Shown piece by piece: positions 35,480 through 47,679 of a stretch of 64,000 nt of DNA. This DNA is from Zhengitettix transpicula. Taxonomy: Eukaryota > Arthropoda > Insecta > Orthoptera > Tetrigidae. Each line of letters starts with the position of its first letter. The first letter of the stretch is position 1. The position numbers and the translations under genes are program-made. A model generated the notes under the pieces. The model was not told where the DNA came from, searched no databases, and saw only the letters and a list, made by a program, of their open reading frames with translations. Location of the stretch: positions 80,396,532-80,460,531 of the forward strand of contig CM073591.1 in the NCBI GenBank assembly GCA_037074705.1, written 5' to 3'.

Positions 35480-35835
35480 AGACAAATCTTCTCCGTAGCT
35501 CCTTCCTTTGTGTTTCATGGATTTCAGATAATCACTAGGGCAAAGGCTTTGATGATTTGCCCATTCCTTCCCTAAACGTCGCCAATGAGCTAATGAAAGC
35601 CCTAATAGGAAGGCAGATTTGGTGCCACGCGTTTCGCGCGCCGCCTTTCACGGAATCACGGTTGCCTATCAATCAAATGCGAGTCCGCATTTCAGTTAAA
35701 CCCTAATTACCCTTAATTCGGCCGTGCAGTTTCTAATGGTAGGAACATGCTACCCCGAAACTCCATTAACGAACTGTGGGGTGCTGCCTCTATATAGCAC
35801 ACGCGACCGAATCCAGGGCATCGGGAGGAAAATAA
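35480..35835. promoter_or_regulatory. Candidate cis-regulatory or promoter block
   Basis: Non-repetitive, GC-richer sequence bounded by AT-rich DNA. It holds several TAAT/ATTA cores within ~230 bp (CTAATGAAAG, CCTAATAGG, CTAATTACCCTTAATTCGG, TTCTAATGG, CCATTAACG), a CpG-rich strip CCACGCGTTTCGCGCGCC, and a TATA-like CTCTATATAGC at about 35789. No gene could be tied to it. A conserved enhancer, an unannotated promoter or chance are all open. Confidence 0.22.
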
Positions 35836-35839
35836 AATT

Positions 35840-38800
35840 CTCTATATGAGTGGTAAGTGGTGTTATTCCCTTAAAAAAACAAGAGCTTCAAACAAAAAGA
35901 AGTTTTGAGCAACAGAAAAAAAACACTTCTTAGCGCAGTTTATTATTTAAAAAGTAAATGTATGTCCACTCACGCACGGATTTAATTACCGTGTAATTTT
36001 GCTTCAAACTTGTATCCAAAAATTTCTGCTATATCAGTGTGTATACTCTCCTTAATATAAGCACGCGTCATGTAATATTTGCGATTCATCTATTTGAATG
36101 GGGAATTATGTTCCAATTGTTGTGCTTACAAATTCAAGTTCCATTATCTTTTTCCTTGTTTTTCTGTGTACCTTGCTTTATCTTATAAACGACTGGTACT
36201 ATGTAGTGATTCATCTCTGGTCCATTACTTTTCCAATGTGTCCCATTCCATATCACTCAACATTCATATGCTTACTACCCGATCTCCAACATTCGTCTTA
36301 TGTACTTTGTCTATTGTTTAATTTAAAAATATAAAACATTGCAAAACATTAATTTGTATTTTAATTCCTTAACGTAATATGTAGTGCATATGTGGCACAG
36401 GTTTAATTATTTGTCTAGTATTTCTGCAGCCGTTAAAACGAAACGGGTTCAGTTTCGCGTACTTGCAGCAATGCTTTATTAGGAACGAAGAAGACGTGGT
36501 GGTTTCTGATAGAAAATTTTGGTCATTTATTTATTACATTTAATATCGTACAGTTAAAGCCGCAGAACAGTATAGAGGTGCGCTGCAATTTATATCTCAA
36601 AAGCCCCACATTTTGATAATAGATGGACGAGCAATAAGCTATGTGAATTGTGTACCGAACTATAGTCATAGTACGAACTTACGACAATTTTTCTTTTCTT
36701 CAATGTAAATAATCGCCTACATGTAAGTCGTTTTTCATCAGAAACTATGGTTAAGCCTATGAAGAAGCTATAGAAATACCTTACAGCATCTTTCTAATGA
36801 CTGAGAAAGTTAATAGAAAAGTAATGAGGACTACTTTGAAAACTGCTTTTAAATTTGGAGGATGGCGTTTGAAAAATTTATTAATCAGCCGTCGTACAGT
36901 GTGAACACACCGTTGCTTAAACTTTATTTGATCCAAAACAATAAATAAACTCTAAATAACTTTACTGTTGCAATCAAATTGAACCCTAAACTAAAAACCA
37001 TGATGTCATATAAAATCTTATATCTCCAAAAGGTTCGTTTCAAACTTAGCATCAATTGGTGGCTGGTATTTCTAGTAAGATAATTTATTATAAAAATAAA
37101 ATAGGTTTAGCACTCACGAAAGTCGTTCGCAAAATACTCCTTCACTGTCCAGTAACAAATTATTTCATTTTTTAAAAGATATTTCAACAACATTTTACGT
37201 TTCTTAAATATAGCATTGTTGGTTTTACGTAATATTTGTTTAAGATTTTTGACAGAATAATGTAGGAGAAAGAAAACGCAAACATTACAAGGAAAGCATA
37301 TTTGGAGTGAAAAATTAAAACATTAAATAATATGGGATGTTTTATTTAAATAATTTGATTATTAATTGAGATTTGAGATTTTTTCCCATGCTCATAGTGG
37401 ATACCACGAACAATTGTGTATAGATAATTTTAATATGCCACATTCACTGAAGTAAGAATTAAAAATTGCAAAATCGTTAAATGGGTAGGCAACGCGCATT
37501 TATCTGCTTACGTGTCCTCTGATGATGATGATGATCATGCTGTGGACGTAGGTGGATGATGAATGATCTGGAATCAAAGTTATAGTCCGGACTCCTTCGA
37601 TGTGATTAAGCGTGGTAATTCTTGTGGCAGTTGATAGCTCACAGTGGAACAATGAATAAGCTTGATGTTATTGTGATGTTTACTAAGGAACTGTTCGAGT
37701 CGAGTCACAGATTACAGCTCATATGACTACACGACTTCTCAGAGATTAATTAAAACTATTTCATACAGCTCGAACCTCTTCGAGAAATAAACATTTACTA
37801 CACTCTAACTCGATTAGGCTGCAAAATTGATATGTCGTTGCTTCACCCAACACGAAGAAATGTTTCCAATAAATTTTGTCTCTTGCAGACGGCTCGTAAA
37901 ACCGCCCATCAAACTTTCTTCTGTGAAAACGTGCATCAAAAGTCAGCCCAGTTTCAGAGAATAGTCTACACCGCACCACATCCAGCTGGCACGGGACTTT
38001 CTGAAACCCTTTAATTTTTGCTGGCTGGGCTGTTTTCGGTCTCACGTACTCCAGTCTATTACGAATTTCTCCTGTATAAAGTAAACTTTGCTTAATGGCT
38101 TAACTGTTTCCTGGATTATCCCGTACGTTTCTTGCCGCGTATAATATTCTGGTTCCACTGCATACACAGCTACAATAGAGTTCTTCCATTTTTTCGCATT
38201 CATGTTATGAGATTGGTAAGTATAGAATTTTTACACGTCAGTTTTTCAACGTATATACAAATGTAGTTAATCTTTTATCAGTTGGTACACATCTGGTCAA
38301 GAGAAACACTTTCTCAATTAATGTAAAATCGTACAGAAGTTTAAAAACAGTTCTTACCAACGAGAATAGATTTCTTCTTGAATCCAATCTGCCTGGTGCT
38401 TCAGTTGATATCGTGAAAACGTAATCTTCAGAAGCGCTTTTAACTTAATGGAAGCCACATCTCGATTTTATCTGGCTCTAAACTGAACGTGATGAACGAG
38501 TTTAAATCACTTAATTAAACGGAAACACTTAACAATTTGATTTGATTTGAGGTAATCTTGTATTATTGTTCACTGAATAATTAAATACGTAGGATTGTTC
38601 ATATATAAATGGGCAGAATATTTATTTATTTAATGAAGCTTTAAATATTAAAATAATTGTCAGCTACGTGTCGCTACAAAACAGTAACAGTAAATATTTA
38701 TATTTAAAAAGATAAGAACTTTGTCAATTGTACTTTACTTTACCTATTAATGTACAAATTCCAAGATGGCGAAAAAGAGGAATTGAAATGTGAAATGCGA

Positions 38801-38960
38801 ATATTTCCGTTTCTCTGTGTTATGTGCGTTTTTCGTAGCGTTTTACGAAATTGTTTCTTCTTTCAATTCATTTTGCTTCATGTTATTTTATTTGTAACGC
38901 AAACGTATTTAAGATGTATAAATTCAGAGGTCTGTATGTATTACCCTCCGTTTGATACAG
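35840..38960. other. Mostly AT-rich, unassigned
   Basis: Contains a short (GAT)5 tract at 37521-37535 and several frames of 60-94 codons (36079-36334 plus, 37761-38045 minus, 37832-38014 plus, 38750-38989 plus). They overlap one another or sit in AT-rich DNA, and none is recognised. Confidence 0.3.
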
Positions 38961-38969
38961 ATATTATTA

Positions 38970-39312
38970 TTTTGTACCTGTTGAAATAATAATATTCAAC
39001 ATTCAAACGCTCTCACGGGACCCTTATCCATACTCAATTAAAAAAAGCTATATAATTTAATGAAACACTTCGCAGAGTCTTATAAATATCGCGTAACATT
39101 AACTTAACAAATAAATCATATATTTTACAATAGTAAGGAATCACAAAACTTCGAAACTTTTGTATGTCAAATCTAATAAGACTCGTAGACGTACAAACTA
39201 TGTTGAAAATATACTTCGATAAAAGTGTAAATGAAAATGTACTGTAGCGTGAAATTCTGACATTCTAAGTCTTCAGGATCTGCAGCTGAGATAAACTGCT
39301 CGCATTTATTCC
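38970..39312 (+). repeat. Left arm of long interrupted inverted repeat
   Basis: Two blocks pair with the right arm. The outer one (38970-39071) contains CATTCAAACGCTCTCACGGG and ACCCTTATCC. The inner one (39216-39312) contains GTGAAATTCTGACATTCTAA and CAGCTGAGATAAACTGCTCG. The middle part (39072-39215) has no clear partner. Confidence 0.75.
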
Positions 39313-40771
39313 TAAGAATTTTATTCTTACATAAATAAATAACAGCTTTTGGTTCGAACAAAATTGAAGACTGATCAAATTTGTTTGTTTATTGGTATAT
39401 ATAATTTGATAGAATTACGTTTTTAACCGATAGAAAATTTATTAAGTAGTTAGTATAACATTATTATATTAACATTCTTTATAATTAGTTTTGCTTTTTG
39501 CCTATCTAAATAATTATTCAAATGTTTTTGTACACGACTGAATAATTTTGAAGGTTGAATTTCACATATTTTAATCATTAACATATATTACAATAAATAA
39601 ATTGTAAGAAATTTTTAATTATATATTCATATAATTGTATTATAAATTTAATATTTATAGAAAACTATTAAATATTTTATTTTTGCACTTGAAGAGGTTC
39701 CAAAAGAAGATGGTGATTATTTTCATTTTATTAAAATGTTTCTTACAATTTGAAGGTTTATTATTTCATGATGTCATTGAAGGTAGATAAATATAATTAA
39801 AAATTGGGACTTTTTGAATAATTTCAAAGATAAACAGTAAAGTGTATGCGGATGTTGTAAAATTTAAAAACCTTTGTACTCTGGGTTTAGCGCAGATTGG
39901 TAGACGTGAAGAACCGCTAGAAACAAGTCGATCAACGATAGCGGACTCTTTAAAAACGTACTTTTCAAAGCGTCATCAAGTGGTTCTGAGAAGTATAGCT
40001 CGTATGGTGCTAATATTTGTTGCAGATGTAAGCATGGATGAGGTCTGTTGTAGTTGATGGATGTCCTTAGCAGACTATATTTTATGTAAAATGATTATTT
40101 TAGAGTGTATCTTGTGAATAAATAGGGCAAAGTAATTTGAATATTAATGACGGATCACTGTATGACGTGTTTCTTGTCGAGAACCGTAACGGGCTTTATA
40201 TAAGTTGGTTTCAGTTTGATCCTTTAAATTTAACTTTCCTTTGCACTTTCAGATTCATGGCGGCAGTGCACCACTTCACTCAATTTCCAGGTTTCAAAAT
40301 TGCATTTCTGATGCATTATTCTGTCAGTTATTGCTGTCTGATGAGACTATTTACAAGAAATGTCCTTCGTACACGGAAGCGCGGTCGTTGATTGTATGTA
40401 GTGAGCACGTGATCGTGATATTCCACCTTCTGATGTTGTACGAGTAAGACGCCGACGTGCCCTACGCCATTTCCGCTGCACCGTCTGTGAGATGACAGGA
40501 AGATAGCTTGTATTTCGCGCATCGCCGGAGCCCAGAAGGACCACTAGAGCATCGCTATCGCATCTCTCCGACTGTCACTCACTCCACACCGCAAGGCGCC
40601 TTAACAAAAGGAGATAGTGAATGCGTTGAAAATGTTCGCGATTCCCAACAATAGTCCAAATATTGAAAAACAGCATTACCGGCTTCTATCGTTGAGGATT
40701 ACTAACGGACTACAATTGGCTTCATAGCACAATGTAATGACGTAAGATATACGTCCTATTAAATCTATAGA
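39313..40771. other. Spacer of the long inverted repeat
   Basis: About 1.46 kb. It holds a decayed hammerhead-like relic at 39688-39720 (CTTGAAGA, GGTTCC, AAAAGAAGATG) that resembles the one at 19778-19806. Several overlapping frames of 64-84 codons on both strands (39842-40057, 40137-40391, 40241-40447, 40328-40544) are unrecognised. If the whole is a foldback element, this would be its body, but no transposase motif was seen. Confidence 0.35.
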
Positions 40772-41236
40772 CGAATAAATACGAGCAGTTTATCTCAGCT
40801 GCAGATCATGAAGACTTATAATGACAGAATTTCACGCTCCAGTACATTTTCACGTCATTTAAATATTCCTTCCAAAATTTCATGTAAGAGTTTACAACGG
40901 GAATGGAAACACTAACGTAAACGTTAGTAAACCAAGTAGGTAACATGTTACCAACAACTATGGAGCGAAAAGTATTTTCCAGAAAATAAAATGCTAAATT
41001 TAACGTTTCATTATACGAAATAACTGCAGTTTAACTATGTCAGCGTACACGAGGACAGTCCAACTCAAAGAAGGTACGAGTAACAGTCTCGGGCTTCAGC
41101 GGCCACATTCCAAAAATACCTCCTGCTTAAATAAAGTGTTTTTCATTAAATTGAATAGTTCTTTTTAATCGAGTGGAGATAGGGGTCCCGTGAGAGCGTT
41201 TGAATGTTCTATATTATTATTTGAACAGGTACAAAA
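40772..41236 (-). repeat. Right arm of long interrupted inverted repeat
   Basis: Reverse-complement partner of 38970-39312 in two blocks, 40772-40862 and 41134-41236. About 270 bp between these blocks has no good partner on the left and is longer than the corresponding left gap, which suggests an insertion in this arm or loss from the other. Confidence 0.75.
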
Positions 41237-41478
41237 TGCTCCGCTGTAAAATCTAATTTTAAAACGGGAATAAATTTAGTGCGAGAGTGATGAAGTATTT
41301 TGGAAGACCTTTGTGAAGGTATTAGATAACAAATATTTAATACATTCCTTATAACTCATTTACCCCAAATATATATGTTGTATTCACTTTGAACATCAAC
41401 GAACCTTTCGGGATCAGTTTTCCGGATGTGATAAATTGTGAAATTTCATTTCGATTGTCAATAATTTGCCAGTGACGA

Positions 41479-41550
41479 CCTCCTGTGGTGTAGTGGTCGG
41501 CGTCAGCTTCTCGCATCAAACAGGTCCCGGGTTCGAAACCCTGCAAGGGA
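41479..41550 (+). tRNA. tRNA-like head of the SINE (degenerate)
   Basis: Exactly 72 nt between the would-be acceptor ends. Box A is TGGTGTAGTGG (41486-41496) and box B GGTTCGAAACC (41530-41540). The acceptor strands CCTCCTG and CAAGGGA pair at five of seven positions and the T stem CCGGG/CCCTG at four of five. The anticodon arm does not form a standard stem, so this is a tRNA relic serving as an internal Pol III promoter, not a working tRNA. Confidence 0.7.
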
Positions 41551-41655
41551 ATAGAAGTTGTGACATCCCCCGCAAAATTAGTTCCCCGGCTAGTGTAATT
41601 CAAAAAGTGAACAAAGTCGCTAAAGACCATGGGTTTTGAGACGACTAAAAATAAA
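41479..41655 (+). mobile_element. tRNA-derived SINE
   Basis: The tRNA-like head (41479-41550) is followed by a ~90-bp unrelated body (GACATCCCCCGCAAAATTAG, then CCCCGGCTAGTGTAATTC and GTGAACAAAGTCGC) and a short TAAA-type tail (CTAAAAATAAATAATT). That order - tRNA-like head, body, simple tail - defines a tRNA-derived SINE mobilised by a LINE partner. The minus-strand frame across it (FEPGTC...DADHYTTGG) is simply the box B/box A region read backwards, not a gene. No target-site duplication was visible. Confidence 0.75.
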
Positions 41656-41659
41656 TAAT

Positions 41660-44600
41660 TAACGTCATTAAACTACAAGTTTTTCATGTAATATTGTTTA
41701 AGTTTCTTTCACCGAAATATCCTATTGTTTCCATCATAGTTTCAATTTTAACCGTATACTTTATTTTATTATCATTTTAGTTCAGAGATAAATTAAATGT
41801 GTTTAATTCCACGTAAAACGTCTAAGTTCTATCTAGCCCGGCGACTAACAATTTGCTTGTCATAATTGTGGTTTCATATCACAAAGGAGCTGTCGAGTGA
41901 CAAATATGTTGTAATACTCATATTTATTTAATCTGCGTTGATGTCAAATACCACAGTTCCCATTCACATGTGTAGCAGAATTATTTAATTCCAGGAATAC
42001 TCGGCATAGTTTAATTTGCTTAAATTCTATGCATTATGATGAAGTTAATTAACGTAAAATTTGTCGCATTTTACGATTTTATTGTTTAATGGCAATGAAA
42101 ATCCGGTTCGGTTTCAAATTGGAAGAGGACATTCCACGCAAAGCGTATTAAAAGTTAACATTTAAATTTAATGAATTAATTAAATAATTTAAATAAATTA
42201 TATACGTTGTACTGTGTACTTTTCGTGGTTGCGTCGTAAATGAGAAATTATAGTACTTAATAAAATATTGACTCACTCACATTTGCGTGATTTTATCATA
42301 ATGTTTGATTGATTCACTGTTTACTTTTCAAGATGATTATTAAGAAATAATTCGCCTGATCTGAGAAACCATATAGAAGAATGGAGGCGTGTTTAAAGGC
42401 ACGGTGAATCCTGTTTTAATGTGAAATATCGGAAAAGCCTGCTTGATACTTTCCCCTGAAAACTTTATGATTCTGTACCAACGTCAATAATATACTTAAG
42501 GTTCTAAAAATTAAAAATAAGTAAAATCATTATTTCTTTTTTTGTTGTTGTTTTATTTGTTTTGACAGGAAACTTTACAATCTAAAGATTTTACAGTTGT
42601 GATATATTATACAATATATATCCTGTGGAGCTTTTTGTTTCACCTTCTGAATTTGTGTATCAGAATTTAGTGAAAAAAATATTCATATGAAAAATTACGA
42701 CACTTGGGAATAATTCCATACGAATATGACTGTCGGCGTAGAGGGGAAGAATAAACAAGTATCCTGCAATTAATTAGTTATGAATCACACAGATGATGAA
42801 ATATGAGCAACATATTTGTTTCGATATTAATGATGATTGATGTAGTAGCCGATTTTATAATTTTTGAGCCCACGAATTGCCTGCGTATTGTGAGATGGAA
42901 GCTGTAACTCCTGAATTTCTGCGGGCCGCATTGCAAGGATGATGAATTGGCTGCCTGTTCGTCGCTCATATCCTCTCCTCTAGGCGCGCTCCCCTAACTG
43001 GAACACTTCATACTGAACACCACTTTGCAAGAAGAAAGTTATCTCCTAACTGAAATCAATACCTTACCACATCTTAGCTCAGGTCAATTCTTGGAAGGGA
43101 ATTTCCAGATTAGAGAGCGACAAACTTGAAGACATCTCTGGTTTCCAGTTAACGATTCGGAGTGATTTGGAACTAGAGAGTTCTGCTATGAATACTTTCT
43201 TTCCTGAGTTTAGTATCCTAGACTTCGTTTTTCTGTCCAGTACAGTAACTGCTAATCTATAAATGCATTGCATTATTTATCTTGAATCTACATTTAAATA
43301 TAATTGAAATTTAATTCATTGACAGGTGGACAAAAAATAAAGATTGTAATTAATTCATATAAGTTATGCAAATTTATTGCAACAAAATTTTATTGTGATA
43401 CAAATTTATAAAAGATTCGGCCTACGGCTTTTATTTTATGAAACTCTTGGGTATCTCCCAGAGCGGTTATCGGATCTCATAAAAGTTATAGACCATTGCA
43501 TTGAATAATAAATGTATAAAATAATAAAACCAAAAAAGGAAATTTACATTAATTTTTAAAAGTTTTACAAAGATATCTCCCAAAAATATAAAACAAAAAA
43601 CAATAAATCTGAAATTTAGCGGTATAGAACAATTGTAAAATATTTACAACTAGTTTATTAATTTAAATTATTTTACGTACCATTTTGAGAATTATCCTTA
43701 TATTATCCAAATTTCATCAGATTACACAATTAAAACTTTCTCCGTTTGAGCAAATAAACAAGAAACCAACTTTCCACGTAACGCCAGACAATGAAGTCCT
43801 TCAGAATGTTTTACCAGATAAACCTGTCAGTTTTAAATCGTTATGTCTCTTTCACCAACTTACATATAAAAATCGCCAATTATGTAGCCAAGTGGCTCAA
43901 CTCTTGACATTGTCTCAGATGGTCGTGAAAAATCTTGGGCTTCGACCAACTTTAATTACCAAAATAAAGCTCAGTCCCGACCTCACTGCAAGTAACGAAT
44001 AGAATGTTTGCTGACCCGCTTCAACTAAGAAAGGGGAACGCAAATGTTTAATCACATGCTATTTACACGACAGTGTGTACAGACTGCACGTCTCGTTGCC
44101 CCTCTTAAAAACTCTTTAAATATTTATACACTAATATATGAACTTAAAACGCGAGGCAGACAGATTCTATTCTATTCAGATTATTTTCCTCGTTGACAAA
44201 CTTCTGTAACTCTGTATCTTTTCCGATTCAAGCCACCGGGTTAAGAAATCACAATTAGTGGTAAATACACCATACTTTCAGATGAATCTATTTATGTATA
44301 TGACGGTCTAATTGTAAATGTATGATACTATATCAGAGAGTTGAAATTCGCGCTTGCCTTTTCCATATCCTCGGTCCACGTAGCAATATATTTCTCCACA
44401 AATTGACAACTTATTATTCAAAAAATAGTTTTATTTTTAATATTTTTAGTTTTATCAATCTTCTCCAATAAATAAATTTGGATGTTTGTTCGTGTGTATG
44501 TTCCGCATGTAAACGCGTGGAACAATTTCGTTCATGTTTCGTGCACATGTCCTTTTAAAACCGGGAAACACTGGGAAAGACGATACTACCATCCGTAGGG

Positions 44601-45940
44601 GGGATGGTAAATAGGGGTGGAAATTTTTAAATATTCTAAAACTGTCAATATTTACGTCAAAACTATTTCTCGAGGTCAATGAGCTTGGTAGTGTTTCTCC
44701 CGATGTTTGTGTATAATTTCAACACATTTCGGCAAGGGAAGGAAGCGACTTTAGGAATGGGGGTACAGGGGCTTTACTAAAAAACAACCTAGATTTGTGT
44801 CGAATCCGGGATTATGGATTTCGCTGAATTTAATTATGACATTCAACTTACAGGTTAAGTTTTGCTTCAGCACCTAGGAGCGGGGATGGAAGTGGAAAAT
44901 TAAAAATATAAGAAAACCATGGTAAATGGTCAAAAGTTTGTAGAAAATTTATTTTAAAAAGAGATCATATTTGATTAATTTTAACTCGAGTTAACGGAGA
45001 GGTTGACTTCAGATGGGTCTATAATCATGTTTTGCAACATGACGTTCCCTCTTCAGGTGCTGTTGCACATTTGCTTAATGTCAGACCCCGCACTGACAAA
45101 GGAGGGCAATGTCCATTTATTTTGGTCCAGGTGGCCGGCAGCTGCACGTCACGCAGTGTTTGCACACAGTTAATTACATCTTCCAGCGACCCTCTCGGCG
45201 GTGACATGTACGCCCTGCATTGCCTGGCTTGTTAATCACACACGAGGCACGGCACAAATATCTCTTACGTGATCAGCTTAGAGACCGCTGAAATGCACCG
45301 ACGTAGAAGTACCAAACAAGAGGATCAAGTATGTTGCTATGTCAGCAGCATAAGGCTTCTTTCGCACTAATGAAACAATTAACTAGTACCGTGATGTGTA
45401 CTTTCTCTGTTATAATGAAGAAAATCCTATTAAATATGAACGGCAACTACTGTAGCATTCAAACAAAACATTACACAGAGAAAAGATTTACTCACACGCC
45501 TGTAAGATATTTATTCTTCTCAGATTTAGAATTTTTCTATGTTAATGCTATTTTTCAAGCTTTTGGGTGCGTGACTATCAGTTTTTCTTTCAGTCTTCAC
45601 GTAAAATAAACCAAGGTGTTCCGTGTAGCGATCATTATCTTCCTTATATAACCTTCGTCTTTTTAATTACTGACAGGTTGGACCGATCGGCTGCGTTTCC
45701 ACAAAACCCTAAATACTACATTTAATCCATGGTAAACTGACACACAAACATTTCGGAATACTAATTGTAGTACAGGTTTTCGGTTTCATCGGTTTATATA
45801 ATTCTTTCAGTAATTAGCTATCATGACTTTGTAATCCTAGAAAAAGGAAAAGTCCAGAAACGAAATCTCCGACAGAAGTAAGACAATGGGAAATAGAAGT
45901 CAACGAGACAAAATATACATTGATTATAATAAATTGCCAA
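41660..45940. other. Mostly AT-rich, unassigned
   Basis: Apart from the ORF at 43685-44002, this stretch has short unassigned frames (42778-42969, 43079-43273, 44455-44679, 45025-45235 on both strands, 45331-45609, 45821-46105) and a GC-richer strip at 45030-45240. No repeat or RNA gene was recognised. Confidence 0.3.
43685..44002 (+). CDS. Unrecognised 105-codon ORF
   Basis: Reads in part KPTFHVTPDNEVLQNVLPDK and QLCSQVAQLLTLSQMVVKNL, with no low-complexity or repeat signature and fairly even codon use. No domain could be named, no upstream promoter seen, and no splice context worked out. Possibly an exon, possibly chance. Confidence 0.15.
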   Translation: MRIILILSKFHQITQLKLSPFEQINKKPTFHVTPDNEVLQNVLPDKPVSFKSLCLFHQLTYKNRQLCSQVAQLLTLSQMVVKNLGLRPTLITKIKLSPDLTASNE

Positions 45941-45960
45941 ATAAAATATGAAATGAAAAA

Positions 45961-46133
45961 ATGAAAAATTTACGCCTGATTGAAAATTAATAATTAAAAA
46001 AATAACGAAATACAGACAAAAAAAGAGATAATATAAATACCACACAAGGTTTCTGGGATCTTTGTCCCTTTCTTCAGGTGCTAAGAAGAGCCTAGAGCGA
46101 CACAACTGCCCTCGTCAGTATACAAAACTCAAG
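45961..46133 (-). mobile_element. PLE terminal sequence P2 with hammerhead-like core
   Basis: Same family and orientation as P1 (9871-10030). The minus strand carries CTGAAGA (46071-46077), hairpin GGGA/TCCC, and GAAACC (46048-46053, GAAACG in P1). The flanks GATAATATAAATACCACACA and AGCCTAGAGCGACACAACTG are shared with P1. No PLE coding sequence was found next to it. Confidence 0.65.
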
Positions 46134-46177
46134 AGTCTCTTCTTAGCACCTGAAGAAAGGGACAAGGATCCCAGAAA
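46050..46177. repeat. 40-bp inverted repeat of hammerhead-like cores, 39/40 identical
   Basis: 46050-46089 and 46138-46177 are reverse complements with a single mismatch, separated by 48 bp. The right arm places a plus-strand copy of the core (CTGAAGA 46150-46156, GAAACG 46174-46179), so two hammerhead-like motifs face outwards from a shared centre. The near identity contrasts with the decay of most related motifs in the window. Confidence 0.9.
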
Positions 46178-46189
46178 CGTTATTTTGAC

Positions 46190-47505
46190 TATCTTTATTA
46201 TTATCTTTGATTGAGAGAAACAGAGGGTAAAATAAGAGCAGAATTATATCCTATATCAGATGCACTCTGGAATCATTTAATATACAACAGAAATTTATTT
46301 GTTATGAATATGCGTATTTAATGTTATGAGGAATATTTTTTATGTAATACGAATCTTAATAACCCCACTCACAAATAAATAGAGATTTGTATATCTTCAT
46401 TGGATTTATTGAGGGAGTTATCGTCATAAAGCCATCTTCTTCACACACACAAAAATAGATTTAATTTTAAAACGATTTTATCATGTATAGAATGACTACT
46501 TTTTTACATCTTCTATATTAGAATATTTTCCATTCTCCCCAAGATTAAAAATTCCCTTCAGCGTCTTTATGGTGAGAAGAAAGAGAGAAAAGTTCAAATT
46601 TTATATTTACTAGAATTTAATACAAAGTGAACAACAATATTATGTTTTATTAGAAAACCGCTCATCGGCCTGTTTGGAACGAAAGAGGCGCCTGTGGTAT
46701 TCCCCCTCGTGCAAACACCGTTAGCTTTTAACAAAGCTGTAAATGAAACGTGTACAAAAGTTTGATCTGTCACGCGGAATAACAGTACAGGTCTTAATTA
46801 GGACGAAGTACAGAGGCCAAAAAAAAAATTGTCAAACGAAACTGCATGCAGGTTCTAACACTGCATGTGGCGACATTATCGGCACCATTCTATCGATAAA
46901 CCCGATGGAGAAATCAAACAGAACAGCACAAAGAGCTGTCAATAATGTCGTTCACGACCCCGCAACCTGCAGCCAAACGCTTCGCACAATACGCCCACTT
47001 GTAAAACCTTCCTCTTCTATGTGAGCTACTGTACTGTTTAAAGGTTGTTTACTACGACTAGTGGAACTAAATTAAGTTAATTTTCCATTCCATATCAATA
47101 TTTCCATTCCATATCAATATTTTCCGTGCAAGTATTGGAACCGAATTCATTAAATTATCTTACGATTGAAGTGTTACAAATCTTTCCGTCTCTTTAGAAA
47201 AGATGTAGCTTCTCTATTTTTAAAATATAATATTAACTGATATATTGTGTCCTAAGCTGGCCTGTTTTATTCTCTTGTAAAAATATTAAAACATGATTAT
47301 ACATAGTGTCTTAGTAAATAAATCATTTTTCTCTCTTTAAAGTATAGTACTTAAATTTTGTATCTACTTAATATACTGTTTATGTATTCTAATATTTATC
47401 ATAAATGTTTTATGTGGTTTCTATACTGTCATGAAGATACACGACCTGATTCTAACTCTTCGATGACCGATTATGCAATATGCAATAGCACGCGTCATAT
47501 TTCTT
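46190..47505. other. AT-rich sequence with one unassigned frame
   Basis: A 93-codon plus-strand frame at 46743-47024 has more even codon use but no recognisable domain. The rest is AT-rich. Confidence 0.25.
47082..47119 (+). repeat. 19-bp perfect tandem duplication
   Basis: The unit TTTCCATTCCATATCAATA occurs twice in direct succession. Confidence 0.9.
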
Positions 47506-47510
47506 GGCGG

Positions 47511-47671
47511 CCCAGTTTAATGATCTTCGTAGGAGATACTCCTTCCCGGTGCGCAGCCAATAGACTTCAGGTTGCGCGCAGAGCTCGACCGCGTTATCCC
47601 GAGTCGCGCGTGTGTGTGTGTGCGTGTGTGTGTGTGTGTGCGTGTGTGTGTTTATTCTATGCTTCCTCCCC
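47511..47671 (+). repeat. Dispersed repeat Y, copy 1
   Basis: Shares CCCAGTTTA, GTGCGC-GCCAAT, a GACTTCAGGTTGCGC-like block, GAGCTCGACCGCGTTAT and a closing GTGTTTATTCTATGC-type end with 52323-52452. The (GT)n tract at 47606-47652 sits where copy 2 has only GTGTCGTGTACGTG. Confidence 0.6.
47606..47652. repeat. (GT)n microsatellite, interrupted
   Basis: GT units with two GC interruptions, followed by TTTATT. It produces the Cys-Val-rich and His-Thr-rich stretches in spurious frames on the two strands. Confidence 0.95.
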
Positions 47672-47679
47672 ATTCCCCC

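Noticed and set aside
41479..41550. Functional tRNA gene
   Set aside because: Boxes A and B and most of the acceptor and T stems are present, but the anticodon arm does not fold and a SINE body and tail follow.
41349..41630. 93-codon minus-strand ORF containing FEPGTC and DADHYTTGG
   Set aside because: This is the tRNA-like head of a SINE read on the wrong strand; such peptides are a common annotation artefact.
45040..45075. Minus-strand CACCTGAAGAGGG resembling the P2 core
   Set aside because: No stem II partner and no GAAAC box; the flanks do not match P1 or P2.
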